From an uncultured Marinobacter sp. (GTDB lineage: Bacteria > Pseudomonadota > Gammaproteobacteria > Pseudomonadales > Oleiphilaceae): DNA of 64,000 bases. The position numbers and the translations under genes were made by a program. The stretch is from positions 1 through 64,000 of the forward strand of contig NZ_CANLBK010000004.1 of assembly GCF_947488835.1 (NCBI RefSeq), read 5' to 3'. The notes under the pieces are model-generated. The model saw only the letters and a list, made by a program, of their open reading frames with translations. It did not search any database and had not been told where the DNA came from. This document shows positions 22,021 through 32,900 of this stretch, piece after piece (the first letter of the stretch is position 1; each line of letters opens with the position of its first letter).

Positions 22021-23531
22021 AAGTAAACCGTCAGGCGACCGGTTAATCTGGGATCTTTGCCCAAGTGCTCAGACTCCGCAGTCAGTGGCTTGCCTAATTC
22101 CATATAGGCTGAAATCTCACGGGTCAGCATTCTAAGCCCGATGCCAGACGCCGCGCCGGAGCTGTTTTCACTGGTTTCATTCTCGTGCGCGGTGGCGATG
22201 CCATAGTAAATATAGGGCACCCAGCGCGCGCCCTGAATCCAGAGGTCACTGTTGTACCCCCGCCTTAGCTCAAGCTTTGAGCCAATGCCCGAATCGCCGC
22301 TGAATTCTCCCGGTTCGTAGGCTCGGGCGAATTGACTTCCACCGACTGAAAAGCGCTGTGAATAAGGAAGATTATCGTCAGAGTACTGGCCAGCAACATC
22401 CAGTTTCAGCGAAAAGTCAGCGGGTAATCCATACCAGAACGTGTAGCGCGCATCGATAATCTGGAAGTCGAGATCAAGGGCATCGTTGGCCCCGGTTCCG
22501 CTGCGCTCGGCGCCAAGAGCGTCAACGCCAACCCGGCCTGCAAGTCCAAACCGGGACGTGCTGTTTACACCCTTCACATACGCAAGAGCGCGTGCATTCG
22601 CCATGCGAAGCCGCTCATCAACTTCGGTTTCAGAACCCCTTTCCCGCGTGTAGTCCCGAAGAATGAGGCTGCCATCAAGAGCCAGAGACAGGTCGTTGGA
22701 CTCAATGAGCTCGTGTCGCCACATTAGTCTTGCCCAAATACGTCGGTACACTCTGCTCGGGCTGGCGTTATTATCCTGAGGTACGGCACGGGACGCGCTG
22801 ATATCGGCATAAACAGTATCGCGTTCGGAGGAGGGGAGAGATAAGCCCGCGCCCATATTGCGATAGCCCCCCGATTCGATTGTATGAAGGCCAGATAGGT
22901 AAACCTCGTTGAGGCCTGCTCCGGGGCCGATAACACTCACCTTGCCGGCAACCATGTGTTGACCCAGGCTTTGGCTGCCCTCCGCACTGTAAGTAAGCTC
23001 GCCCCGGACTTGGGGAGCAATGGTGAAGGTAACCCTATGACGCCCCGGAGCTGTTTCGACAATGTTTGTATCCAGGCCCACACCGATGCCTTGCTCAAGG
23101 GCACGGGCGAATCTGTCGATATCCTTTCGTGAAACCGATGGCCGCTCAAACAACGGAGTTAAACGTTCGCGAACAGCAGATTGCTGACCAGAAGAGCCTC
23201 CGGCGACTTGAACGTCGTCGACCTGAGGCTCTTCAACGAGCACTAAGAGGATGTTTTCGCTATCGGGATGGTCCGTAATGCTAACGGCTGGTGCGAGGTA
23301 GCCCTGGCTGATGTAGTAGTCGCGAGTTCGTGTGGCCAGGCGAGTTTTCAGGCCTGTGTCTGGAGTTTTACCGAGGCTTTCCGTATACAGAGGAAGCAAT
23401 TGCGCAGGACCAAACACAGACACGCCGTCGAAAACGACCGCGCCTGTAGTTCGCTCCTGCGCCGATGCGCATACGGCAGGCAGGCAGAGAGCCATTAGGA
23501 AGATGATACAACTCGTTACACTTGCATGCAC
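22017..23531 (-). CDS. TpsB-like outer-membrane transporter (ShlB/FhaC family)
   Basis: A 504-residue protein: signal peptide (residues ~1-24, CIIFLMALCLPAVCASA), POTRA-like periplasmic domains (~25-195, for example GVSVFGPAQLLPLYTESLG, TRDYYISQGYLAPAVS) and a C-terminal beta barrel ending with LTGRLTVYF, Phe last as in barrel proteins. It would secrete a TpsA partner by two-partner secretion, but no large TpsA gene is seen nearby. It faces the FecR-like gene, with about 140 bases between. Start is GTG at 23531. Confidence 0.87.
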   Translation of the reverse strand: MHASVTSCIIFLMALCLPAVCASAQERTTGAVVFDGVSVFGPAQLLPLYTESLGKTPDTGLKTRLATRTRDYYISQGYLAPAVSITDHPDSENILLVLVEEPQVDDVQVAGGSSGQQSAVRERLTPLFERPSVSRKDIDRFARALEQGIGVGLDTNIVETAPGRHRVTFTIAPQVRGELTYSAEGSQSLGQHMVAGKVSVIGPGAGLNEVYLSGLHTIESGGYRNMGAGLSLPSSERDTVYADISASRAVPQDNNASPSRVYRRIWARLMWRHELIESNDLSLALDGSLILRDYTRERGSETEVDERLRMANARALAYVKGVNSTSRFGLAGRVGVDALGAERSGTGANDALDLDFQIIDARYTFWYGLPADFSLKLDVAGQYSDDNLPYSQRFSVGGSQFARAYEPGEFSGDSGIGSKLELRRGYNSDLWIQGARWVPYIYYGIATAHENETSENSSGAASGIGLRMLTREISAYMELGKPLTAESEHLGKDPRLTGRLTVYF

Positions 23532-23672
23532 AGCGTTTGCCGTTTGTCCGTCTAATATGTACAGAGGTTAGCCTTTAAAGATATAAAATGTTGTAAAACA
23601 TTGTTTAAAAGTTTAAGCCAGAACAGCGTCATCCGTTACAGTGCAATTATTGATCAAGCGGGAGTGAAAAAA

Positions 23673-24550
<878 letters not shown>

Positions 24551-24551
<1 letters not shown>

Positions 24552-27349
24552 TGAGTATGCCTGCTGAGACAGGTTTCTTTTCCAGTTTACGCCCGGCCAG
24601 CAAGGTTGTTCTCTCCGCCTTGCTGGCCGCCGTCGTTTTCGCTTTACTTTCGTGGCCAGGTTTGCTGGAGCGCGCGGAGGCGGGGCTTCGCGATCGCATT
24701 GTTGGCTTAATGGTAGAAGAGCAGGCCAGTAACCTGCTGATTCTTGAAATTGATTCTGCAAGCATTGAGGCCATTGGGCAGTGGCCCTGGCCTCGGAACG
24801 TGTATGCCTCTGCCATCAACGCACTCAGTGATGCGGGCATTCGCTCGTTGATGATTGATGTGGACTTCAGCGCCTCATCAAGTCTGGGCGGAGACGCAGA
24901 GATAGAAAGCGCTATCCAGTCGATTTCCGCCACAACTCCCACATACCTTCCGGTTTTTGTTCAGCGTCGCAGTCAGGTGGATTCAGAACTTATGATACGG
25001 CGCCCACTTCAGGGCCTCGCTGATAGCGTTGAGCTGGTTTCTGTAAACATGTATCCGGCAGCTGACGGTTTGGTGCGGTTTCTTTCTGTGGGCTTTGCCT
25101 GGCAGGACATGTTTTATCAGGGTGCATGGAATGCCCTGGCGGAACAGCCCGATGCAGGCACCTGGATTGATTACACCATTTCGCCAAAGTCCTTTCGCTA
25201 CGTTAGTTTCATTGATCTTCTTGAGGGGCGGGTGTCAAAACACGTGTTGTTTGGCCGGGATGTGATCATTGGATCCACAGCCGTGGAACTGGGCGATAAT
25301 CTGGCCACGCCAATCTACAAAATGCTTCCTGGTGCCGTTATTCAAGCACTGGGCGCTCAAACCCTTAGAAATGGTGGCCTGCATGCGGCCACTCCTTTGG
25401 TTGGGTTTATCATTCTTGCGCTTTTCTGGCTCGGCGCGACAGTGGTATTCAGTCGTTGCACATGGCAGCGGGGCCTACAGGTCCTTGGCTTGCTAATCAT
25501 TATTTGGCTTGGTGTTTTTGCGTTTATATACACAGAAGCTAACTTACTTTTTGACGTGTTCAAGCCTTTGCTCCTGAGCGCCATCGTTTATGTGGCGATT
25601 AGTCTCGCTCGGCTCGACAGCGCCACTCTGGAGCGTCTCTGGCTGCAAATCAGCCTCAGGGATAACGAAGCATTACTCGATCGCATTGTTGCCACTACCA
25701 ATGATTATATTCTATGCGTGGACCGCAATGGCTTGATTACCAAGTCTAATCAGGCAATTCGTACGCTTTGCGATATCTCGGAAAGTGATATGCAGAATTC
25801 CTCTCTGAGTGATGTTCTTCCTGATGCCCGGCACGGGCTGTTGATGCTGCCCGATGCACCGTTTGATACCTATCTGGTTACCCGTTCGGGCAAACACATT
25901 CCTGCACAGGCGACGGTTAGCCGGGTGGCGACATCCAGCGATGCCATTTTTACCGTTGTGCTTCGAGACATGAGTGAGCGCGTTGCGCGGGAGCGTGACC
26001 TGGAATATCGCGCTGCGTACGACAGTCTTACGGGTCTGCTCAATCGGTCGTCATTTTTTGAGAAAGTTAATGAAACCCTGGATCGAAACCAGCTTGGTTG
26101 CCTGATCTGTATTGATATTGATTACTTTCGGGAAGTAAACGATACATACGGCCACCTGGCTGGTGACCAGTTGCTCAAAGCGGTGGCACAAAATATTGAA
26201 ACCTTTGTTGGGAAACTTGGGCATTGTGCGCGGATTGGTGGTGATGGTTTTGCACTGTGGTTGCCGGGTCTGCGTTTTTCGGCGGGCGGTAATCAGTTCT
26301 GTGAGCAGCTCCTGGAGCATGTTGAGCAACCACTTACGCTCGCCATTACTGGTGAAGTCCCGCTGCAGGTATCAGCAACTGCCGGCGCCGCGGAGACTGG
26401 AAGCGGTGACGGCTTAGGCTATCAAGCGGCTGATGATAATTCTGCTAACCCGGCTGAAGCTCTGCTGCTTCAGGCAACGGATGCCATGCGAATCGGGAAG
26501 CGGGAAGGGGTAGCTGTTCGATGCTATAGCAAAAGTGACAGCCAGGCAGCTTTGCACAGGCTTGAGCTGGTGCCGGCTATTCGCACCCATATTAAGAACG
26601 ATGCTTTCTATCTGGTATATCAGCCCAAACTGGATCTCACTACCCTGGCACCGTTTGGCTGTGAGGCCCTCCTGCGCTGGCCGCAGAGTGCCGGTGAGGT
26701 TGTTCCTGTGACCAAGCTAATTGAAGTGGCTGAAACCTCCCGGCAAATTGCACCATTAACACGCTGGGTGGTGGAGGCCCTTCTTGTCCAGGAAGCTGAG
26801 TGGGAGAAAAAGGAGTGGCCGCGCAATTTGGCGCTGAATTTATCTGCGCGCCTTTTCCAGGATCGCAATTTCATTGCCGGCCTCAAAGATTTGCTGAGCT
26901 CAAGCAGCGGCTATTTCAATATTGAATGTGAGATAACGGAGACCGCTTTGCTGGGAGATAAAGATCGAGCCCAGGCAATGATCAACGATTTGGTGGACAG
27001 CGGCGTGACGATCGCTATCGATGATTTCGGTACTGGCTACTCCTCGTTTGCGTATCTCCAGAGCCTACGGGCTTCTGTTCTCAAGATTGACCGCACCTTC
27101 GTGTCTAATCTGCAGCAGTCTCCCGGCAATCAGGCTATCGTGCGATCAACAATTAATTTGGCTCATGAGTTGGGCATGCAGGTGGTGGCTGAAGGCGTTG
27201 AGACTATCGGAGATGAGCAGTTTCTCCGGGCTCATGGCTGTGATCTCGTGCAAGGCTACCTATATGCCAAACCGCTTACGTTGCCGGATTATGATGATTG
27301 GTTAGCTGCCCGCAAAAGCAAGTTCCCTCTTGCTCAAAGGCCTATCTGA
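24551..27349 (+). CDS. CHASE2-PAS-GGDEF-EAL signalling protein
   Basis: A 932-residue inner-membrane protein that senses with a periplasmic CHASE2 domain (~35-290, FSASSSLGGDAEIESAI region) between an N-terminal membrane segment (~17-36) and three C-terminal ones (~285-360). Then follow PAS (~380-480), GGDEF (~490-650) and EAL (~670-920). The cyclase signature reads GGDGF instead of GGDEF, so synthesis of cyclic di-GMP is doubtful. The EAL part is intact: EALLRW, NLSARLF, EITETALL, IDDFGTGYSS, LKIDRTFV and AEGVET. It is predicted to be a cyclic di-GMP phosphodiesterase. The start overlaps the stop of the FecR gene. Confidence 0.95.
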
Positions 27350-27375
27350 CTCGCTCCAGTTTTCAGTTTGTCGTC

Positions 27376-27831
27376 TCAGTCGTCATTGATCACTTCATGC
27401 TGAAAGCGGCCGAGCACCGACAGAATAACTAATGCCATCAAGGTCACCATACCTGCCAGCGCGAAGATTCCCAGGCCGCAAGCCACGCCAATAGCACCTG
27501 AAATCCAGATAGAAGCACCGGTGGTAATGCCCTGAATGCTGCCCCGGCTTTGGATAATGCTACCTGCCCCAAGAAATCCAATGCCGCCGACAACGCCTTC
27601 CACAATCCGGGTTGGGTCAATTCTCGCGGAAGGATCCCCTTCTGCCGTCGCAAAAAGTATATGCATGCCCATGATGATAAAAGCAGAAGCCCCCAGCGAC
27701 ACAAGCATATGAGAGCGCAACCCCGCGGCCTTGCCTCTGAACTCTCGCTCCAATCCTAAAAGGAGGGCCAGCCCGGCGGCGGCAAGGAGCCGAATGAACA
27801 TATCCAGTATTGGAATTTCTGTATCGAACAT
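27376..27831 (-). CDS. MgtC/SapB-family membrane protein
   Basis: A 151-residue inner-membrane protein with four to five membrane segments and the family motifs LALLLGLEREFRGKAAGLRSH and GGIGFLGAGSIIQ followed by GITTGASIWISGAIG. It corresponds to the conserved N-terminal part of MgtC; the long cytoplasmic C-terminal domain of the virulence MgtC is absent, as in many environmental relatives. GGGAGG lies 6 bases before the ATG. It is downstream of and in the same direction as the AI-2E-like gene, 14 bases apart. Confidence 0.93.
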   Translation of the reverse strand: MFDTEIPILDMFIRLLAAAGLALLLGLEREFRGKAAGLRSHMLVSLGASAFIIMGMHILFATAEGDPSARIDPTRIVEGVVGGIGFLGAGSIIQSRGSIQGITTGASIWISGAIGVACGLGIFALAGMVTLMALVILSVLGRFQHEVINDD

Positions 27832-27845
27832 GGGGTGCCTCCCGT

Positions 27846-29021
27846 CTATTTTCCCAGTAGCTCACCGACTGGGCGCAGGTTCACAACGTGGTCACATAAA
27901 GACTTTATAATCATGAGTATAGGCGTCGCTATGATCAAGCCAACAGGCCCCCAGAGCCAGCCCCAGAACAGAAGGCCAATAAAGATCGCTACAGCATTGA
28001 GGCTGGAAATCTGGCTGGTCAACCAAGGTGTCAAAAGGTATCCCTGAACACTGGTGATCGCCAAGGATGTACCGGCGACGATAATGGCCATGTCCATTTC
28101 ACCAAACTGAATAAACGCCGCAAAACCGGTACCAATGACGACCAGAAAAGGCCCAAGGTAGGGTATAGCGCTAGCGATACCGGCAACTGCCCCCCACAGC
28201 ATGGCCTGCTCCACGCCGAGTGCCAGAAATGCCACCCAAGTGACCAGGCCTACAAACAGCGCACCGAGCAACATCACGAAAAGAAATCGCCGAACCTGGT
28301 GGTGGAAGTCGACCATGATCCGGGCGGCTTTGCGCATTCTCCCGAATGTTGGGCCTGAGAGTTTCACGATTTTGCGTTTGTATAGCGACCCTGCCGCGAG
28401 TATGAAGTACACCAACAGCAACACGGAGAAGCACTGTGAGATCAGCACCAGTGCAGCGGGTGATCCCCTCAGCACGTATTGTTGAATGTCCACGGGTTTA
28501 TCCACGATGCGGACAGAGGTTATGCCCCTGAATCGCGGGTGATCATCGCTTTGATCCTGTGCCGTAGATTCCTCGATCTTTCTTGCCGCCGTCTGAGCTT
28601 TTTCCATCAGCCCTTGTTCGTCGTTGGGGGAGCTTGCTTCTTTACGTTGAAATTTGCTGATAGCCACAGGAATCTTGTCCAGCATGGCCATGGCTTCACG
28701 TTGCAGTGGGATGCTGGACGCGGCAACAGCGCTAAGCAATGCGATCATTACGAGGGCTGCACTCAGGGCTCTGGGGAGCCTGAGGCGGTCAAGCGCAGAT
28801 ACCGGCGGATCAAGTGCGTAGCTGATCAACACTGAGACCACGAGAGGCAAAAGCACCGCCTGAGCCCAGTTAATAAAATACACGGTGGCTATGCTGGCGA
28901 GAATAACGAGCGACGCGCTGCGAATACTGACCGCTTTGATCAGCGCTTTCTCGGGCTGTTGGCTTTCCTGTTCATTGTCGAGGCTGGGCTCAATCTGTCC
29001 GTTGCTTGCCATGGTATCCAC
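27846..29021 (-). CDS. AI-2E/PerM-family transporter
   Basis: A 391-residue membrane protein of the AI-2 exporter-like superfamily (PerM/TqsA). Membrane segments lie at ~35-60, ~67-95, and six or so between ~180 and ~370; between ~105 and ~170 a charged cytoplasmic or periplasmic stretch occurs (FQRKEASSPNDEQGLMEKAQ). Family motifs are ISYALDPPVSAL, YLGPFLVVIGT and LLFWGWLWGPVGLIIATPI near the end. The transported compound is unknown; members carry signalling molecules or act as Na+/H+ antiporters. Start GTG 29021; ATG 29012 is an alternative. Confidence 0.92.
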   Translation of the reverse strand: MDTMASNGQIEPSLDNEQESQQPEKALIKAVSIRSASLVILASIATVYFINWAQAVLLPLVVSVLISYALDPPVSALDRLRLPRALSAALVMIALLSAVAASSIPLQREAMAMLDKIPVAISKFQRKEASSPNDEQGLMEKAQTAARKIEESTAQDQSDDHPRFRGITSVRIVDKPVDIQQYVLRGSPAALVLISQCFSVLLLVYFILAAGSLYKRKIVKLSGPTFGRMRKAARIMVDFHHQVRRFLFVMLLGALFVGLVTWVAFLALGVEQAMLWGAVAGIASAIPYLGPFLVVIGTGFAAFIQFGEMDMAIIVAGTSLAITSVQGYLLTPWLTSQISSLNAVAIFIGLLFWGWLWGPVGLIIATPILMIIKSLCDHVVNLRPVGELLGK

Positions 29022-29220
29022 AATAATGGGTGTCTGGTGTGTATGTCATCAATTGTAGACTGCTCTGGCGACTTGCGAGCAAAAACAAGCAAGCCTGACT
29101 TTTCCTCAGGCGCTTTTATTTTGCGTCGTGATAGCGCCCACTCCTATAATCCCCAATACTGCGATGTGCTGGGTACCTTGATTTTTGAATTTTCTCTTGC
29201 AAATAAAAAAGGAAAACAAA

Positions 29221-30231
29221 ATGTTGAAGTCTTGCTCTTTGGTTGCAGTTGCAGCGGCGGCATTGCTGCTGGGCTCTGTGGCGAACGCTCAATACAAAGA
29301 TGAATACACAGTTTCTACTGTTTTGCCGTCGGCGTTTCCCTGGGGACAGGCTGCTGATAAGTGGGTTGAACTGGTAAAAGAGCGCTCGGAAGGGCGCATT
29401 AATATGAAGATTTACAGCAACTCCCAATTGGTATCTGGAGACCAGACCAAAGAGTTTTCAGCGATGCGTTCGGGGCTGATTGATATGGCCGTGGGTTCAA
29501 CCATTAACTGGTCGCCTCAGGTGCCTGAACTGAACCTTTTCTCCCTTCCATTCCTTATGCCGGATAACGCTGCCATTGATGCCATCACCCAGGGTGAGGC
29601 GGGCGAAGCGGTGTTCAAGGCGATTGAAAAGCGCGGTGTAACGCCGTTGGCCTGGGGTGAGAATGGCTTTCGGGAGTTGTCCAACTCCAAGCTTGCCATT
29701 AGTGAACCCTCAGATCTGGAAGGCCTGAAGATTCGGGTTGTAGGCTCACCGCTGTTCCAGGATACGTTCACAGCGCTGGGCGCCAACCCTACCCAAATGA
29801 GCTGGGCAGACGCCAAGCCGGCACTGACTACTGGGGCTGTAGATGGTCAGGAAAACCCGCTTTCAGTGTTTGATGTGGCGCGCATCGATCAGGTAGGGCA
29901 GGAACACCTCACACTGTGGCACTACATGGCCGACCCGCTGGTATTTGCAGTTAGCAACCGCGTTTGGGCCCAGTTCAACGCAGAAGACCAGGCTCTATTG
30001 AAGCAGGCAGCCGTGGACGCAGGTACGTGGGAAATTGAAAAGTCCCGCGCTGAGTTGGCGGAAACACTGCAAGCTATCAAGGATCGTGGTGTGACGGTTA
30101 CCGAGTTGACCCAGGAACAGCACGATGCGTTCGTGAACGCCACACGGTCTGTATACAAGAAGTGGACGCCACGTATTGGTGACGACCTGGTGAAACAGGC
30201 TCAAGCGGCCGTAGCCAACCGTAACCAGTAA
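29221..30231 (+). CDS. TRAP transporter substrate-binding protein DctP
   Basis: A 336-residue periplasmic protein with signal peptide (SLVAVAAAALLLGSVANA). The family Arg that binds the substrate carboxylate is in LEGLKIRVVGSPLFQ, followed by GANPTQMSWADAKPALTTGAVDGQENP. It captures C4-dicarboxylates or other organic acids for the DctQM pair that follows. AAAGGAA is found 8 or so bases ahead of the ATG. A hairpin behind the gene may protect its message. Confidence 0.94.
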   Translation: MLKSCSLVAVAAAALLLGSVANAQYKDEYTVSTVLPSAFPWGQAADKWVELVKERSEGRINMKIYSNSQLVSGDQTKEFSAMRSGLIDMAVGSTINWSPQVPELNLFSLPFLMPDNAAIDAITQGEAGEAVFKAIEKRGVTPLAWGENGFRELSNSKLAISEPSDLEGLKIRVVGSPLFQDTFTALGANPTQMSWADAKPALTTGAVDGQENPLSVFDVARIDQVGQEHLTLWHYMADPLVFAVSNRVWAQFNAEDQALLKQAAVDAGTWEIEKSRAELAETLQAIKDRGVTVTELTQEQHDAFVNATRSVYKKWTPRIGDDLVKQAQAAVANRNQ

Positions 30232-30240
30232 CAGCCCGTG

Positions 30241-30277
30241 GTATCAGCATTCGCCCTTGTGTGACGGGTGCTGATAC
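30241..30277 (+). promoter_or_regulatory. Intercistronic hairpin between dctP and dctQ
   Basis: A perfect 9-base inverted repeat (gtatcagca / tgctgatac) with an inner ccc/ggg pairing and no T-run. Such hairpins after binding-protein genes commonly stabilise the upstream message, giving more DctP than DctQM. Confidence 0.6.
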
Positions 30278-30294
30278 CAGAACCCGGAGTATTC

Positions 30295-30789
30295 ATGCCC
30301 CCCCGACCCCCCAAGTTCCGTCCGGAAGCCTGGTTGGCATCCGTTGCCCTGATTACTATTTGCCTGATCAGCCTTGGCAACGTGGTTGTCCGTTACACCA
30401 CGGATGCTTCCTTTGCATTCACCGAGGAGTTTTCGGTGTTCCTGTTGGTGTTGCTCACGTTTGGCGGAGCGGCTGTTGCTGCCCGCGACAATCAGCACAT
30501 TCGCATTGAATTGGTTGAACACTATTTGCCGCCAGCTGCATTGAAGGGGCTTTTTGTTCTGCAATGGCTTGCGGGTGTTGCTGTTATGGGCGTTACCGCA
30601 TGGTACGGAAGTATTTTTGCGATGCAGGAGTACGATTGGGAGTCGTTGTCACCGGGATTGGGCCTGCCAAACTGGATTTATGTCATCTGGTTGCCCGTGT
30701 TGGCGGGTGCAATCATTGTTCGCATGACCCAAAACCTCATTGATCGCTTGCGTGGAAAGAAAGCCCCGGAGGTGATTCATGAGTCCTGA
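30295..30789 (+). CDS. TRAP transporter small permease DctQ
   Basis: A 164-residue inner-membrane protein with four segments, about residues 16-36, 48-66, 88-108 and 130-150. The family pattern FTEEFSVFLLVLLTFGGAAVAARDNQHIRIE is partly visible (for instance EEFSVFLLVLLTFGGA and HIRIELV). The ATG at 30295 has CGGAG ahead; the frame opens earlier at a GTG within the hairpin. The last 11 bases overlap dctM. Confidence 0.93.
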   Translation: MPPRPPKFRPEAWLASVALITICLISLGNVVVRYTTDASFAFTEEFSVFLLVLLTFGGAAVAARDNQHIRIELVEHYLPPAALKGLFVLQWLAGVAVMGVTAWYGSIFAMQEYDWESLSPGLGLPNWIYVIWLPVLAGAIIVRMTQNLIDRLRGKKAPEVIHES

Positions 30790-32083
30790 TATTTTGATGA
30801 TCGGCAGTTTTTTGCTGGCGTTGTTGCTGGGTGTTCCAGTGGCTATCGCTCTGGGTTTGGGTGGATTGGTGGGTATAGTATCGGGGTTGTCACCGGATAT
30901 GCTGGCGACCTTCGGCACCAATACCTACAACAGCGTTGCCAAGTATCCGCTGATCGCGATCCCTTTGTTTATTCTCACCGGTCTTATTTTTGAGCGAGCA
31001 GGTGTGGCTGCCAGCCTGGTGCGTTTTGCCCAGGCGATTATAGGGCCGCGGCATGGCAGCCTTACGGTTGTGGCGGTACTGGTGTGCCTGATTATGGGTG
31101 GCATGAGCGGCTCAGGGCCTGCAGATGCGGCGGCTGTGGCCATGGTTATGCTGCCCAGTATGCGCAAGGCGGGTTATCCACAGCCGTTTTCAGCTGCGCT
31201 GATTGCCGCGTCGTCGTCTACTGCGATCCTCATTCCACCTTCCATAGCGCTGATTCTTTACTCCATAGTGGTGCCGGGTGTGGATTTGCGGGCGCTGTTT
31301 GCAGCCGGGTTGTTCCCGGGCATTCTGGCGGGTTTGTCTTTGCTGGTGCCAGCAGTTTACCTGGCCCGCAAATACGGTTGGGAAAACCCGGAGGCATCTG
31401 AGCGCCCCCCTTTTTGGCCCAGCTTCAAAGCGGCACTGCCGGCTCTTTTTGCCCCTGTTATTATTCTGGGTGGCTTACGCTCAGGCTTGTTCACGCCCAC
31501 CGAAGCTGCGGTGGTAGCGGTAACCTATGGCGTAATTGTAGGCACGCTTGTATACCGAAACCTGAGCTTCCGTAGCCTGTTTGAATTGATGACCGATGCT
31601 GCAGTGACATCCGGCGTGGTTATGCTGATCATTGCGCTGGCGGGTATTTTCGCCTGGGCAGGGACAACGCTGGGCACCTTCCAGCATCTGGCCGATGCGC
31701 TTTTGTCGCTGTCTGAAAATGGCTGGGTATTGTTGGGGTTGGTTATGGTGCTGGTGCTAATTGCCGGTATGTTGCTGGATGCGATATCGATTTATCTGAT
31801 TCTCATCCCCATTGTACTGCCGTTGATGAATCACTTTGGCTGGAACCCGGTCTGGTTTGGCATTCTGCTGGCTATGAACATTGCCATCGGTCAGTTTACG
31901 CCTCCAGTGGCGGTTAACCTGATGGTTACAACACGTATTGCTAATATTCGCCTGGAACATACCATTGGGTGGGCGTTGGTGTTTATCGCGGCCATGAGCG
32001 TTAGCCTTTTGCTGGTTATGCTCATGCCAGGCATAGCACTCTGGCTTCCTGAGCAGCTTGGCTATGTCGTGGGGCCTTGGTAA
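30779..32083 (+). CDS. TRAP transporter large permease DctM
   Basis: A 434-residue inner-membrane protein with about twelve membrane segments that forms the sodium-dependent transport path of the TRAP system. Family blocks include GGMSGSGPADAAAVAMVMLP, ASSSTAILIPPSIALILYS, GLFTPTEAAVVAV and IAIGQFTPPVAVNLMV. Length is normal for DctM. The overlap with dctQ indicates translational coupling. Confidence 0.95.
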   Translation: MSPDILMIGSFLLALLLGVPVAIALGLGGLVGIVSGLSPDMLATFGTNTYNSVAKYPLIAIPLFILTGLIFERAGVAASLVRFAQAIIGPRHGSLTVVAVLVCLIMGGMSGSGPADAAAVAMVMLPSMRKAGYPQPFSAALIAASSSTAILIPPSIALILYSIVVPGVDLRALFAAGLFPGILAGLSLLVPAVYLARKYGWENPEASERPPFWPSFKAALPALFAPVIILGGLRSGLFTPTEAAVVAVTYGVIVGTLVYRNLSFRSLFELMTDAAVTSGVVMLIIALAGIFAWAGTTLGTFQHLADALLSLSENGWVLLGLVMVLVLIAGMLLDAISIYLILIPIVLPLMNHFGWNPVWFGILLAMNIAIGQFTPPVAVNLMVTTRIANIRLEHTIGWALVFIAAMSVSLLLVMLMPGIALWLPEQLGYVVGPW

Positions 32084-32112
32084 TAGGCAGTAACGCCAAG
32101 TAATCGATGGTT

Positions 32113-32149
32113 ATAGGTAAATGCTATCGCGAGGTTGAATTTAATCAAT
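32113..32149 (+). promoter_or_regulatory. OxyR-like binding site upstream of ahpC
   Basis: The half ATAG-N7-CTAT at 32113-32127 is a perfect match to the OxyR half-site pattern, and a weaker one with the same layout follows exactly 22 bases further on (32135-32149). That is the spacing of the two dimers in the known OxyR site. It ends directly before the -35 region, as in activated OxyR promoters. Confidence 0.6.
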
Positions 32150-32178
32150 TTCACTTAACTTCCCACGTTGGCTAATAT
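32150..32178 (+). promoter_or_regulatory. Promoter of ahpC
   Basis: TTCACT at 32150-32155 (poor -35) and TAATAT at 32173-32178 (good -10), 17 bases apart, next to the OxyR-like site. A weak -35 is expected where an activator recruits RNA polymerase. Confidence 0.5.
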
Positions 32179-32227
32179 TAATACCGTAGATTCATCAACA
32201 TACAAACGAACCAAAGGAGAGAATTCC

Positions 32228-32791
32228 ATGGGCGTGATTAACAGCGAAATTAAACCGTTTAACGCAACCGCCTTCAAACAGGGCGAGTTTGTTGAAATTT
32301 CTGAAGCAGATGTGAAAGGCAAGTGGGCGATCTTTTTCTTCTACCCAGCTGATTTCACCTTCGTTTGCCCAACTGAACTGGGCGACGTGGCAGACCACTA
32401 CGAAGAACTGCAGAAGATGGGCGTTGAAGTATTCTCCGTGTCTACCGACACGCACTTCACCCACAAAGCATGGCACGACAGCTCCGAGACCATCGGCAAG
32501 ATCAACTACTTCATGGTTGGCGACCAGAACGGCAGCATCACCAACAACTTTGGTGTGATGCGTGAAGGTCAAGGCCTTGCAGACCGCGCTACCTTCCTGA
32601 TCGATCCGGATGGCATCATCCAGGCGATGGAAATCACTGCAGAAGGTATTGGCCGTGATGCAGACGACCTGATGCGCAAAGTGAAAGCGGCTCAGTACGT
32701 TCGCAACAACCCAGGCGAAGTTTGCCCGGCCAAGTGGAAGGAAGGCGAAGCTACTCTGTCTCCTTCACTGGATCTGGTTGGTAAGATCTAA
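32228..32791 (+). CDS. ahpC: Alkyl hydroperoxide reductase subunit AhpC
   Basis: A 187-residue typical 2-Cys peroxiredoxin that reduces organic peroxides and hydrogen peroxide. The peroxidatic Cys47 is in DFTFVCPTE, the resolving Cys166 in GEVCPAKW; Arg in [11 protein letters not shown] is also conserved. The ATG at 32228 has AAAGGAG 7 bases ahead. It is reduced by AhpF, encoded about 1.1 kb downstream, not directly adjacent. Confidence 0.97.
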   Translation: MGVINSEIKPFNATAFKQGEFVEISEADVKGKWAIFFFYPADFTFVCPTELGDVADHYEELQKMGVEVFSVSTDTHFTHKAWHDSSETIGKINYFMVGDQNGSITNNFGVMREGQGLADRATFLIDPDGIIQAMEITAEGIGRDADDLMRKVKAAQYVRNNPGEVCPAKWKEGEATLSPSLDLVGKI

Positions 32792-32849
32792 GCAACCCTT
32801 CAAACGGGAAGCGAACAGTTCAGGCCCTTCAAGGGCCTGTAACAAAAAG

Positions 32850-32874
32850 AAAACCCCGGATCTACCGGGGTTTT
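32850..32874 (+). terminator. Rho-independent terminator after ahpC
   Basis: The stem aaaaccccgg / ccggggtttt with a 5-base loop is followed by ctttat. A first GC-rich hairpin (caggccctt / aagggcctg, 32821-32839) lies just before it. It may serve the convergent DUF3581 gene too. Confidence 0.8.
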
Positions 32875-32900
32875 CTTTATCTGCGGCTGACGAAATTGAT

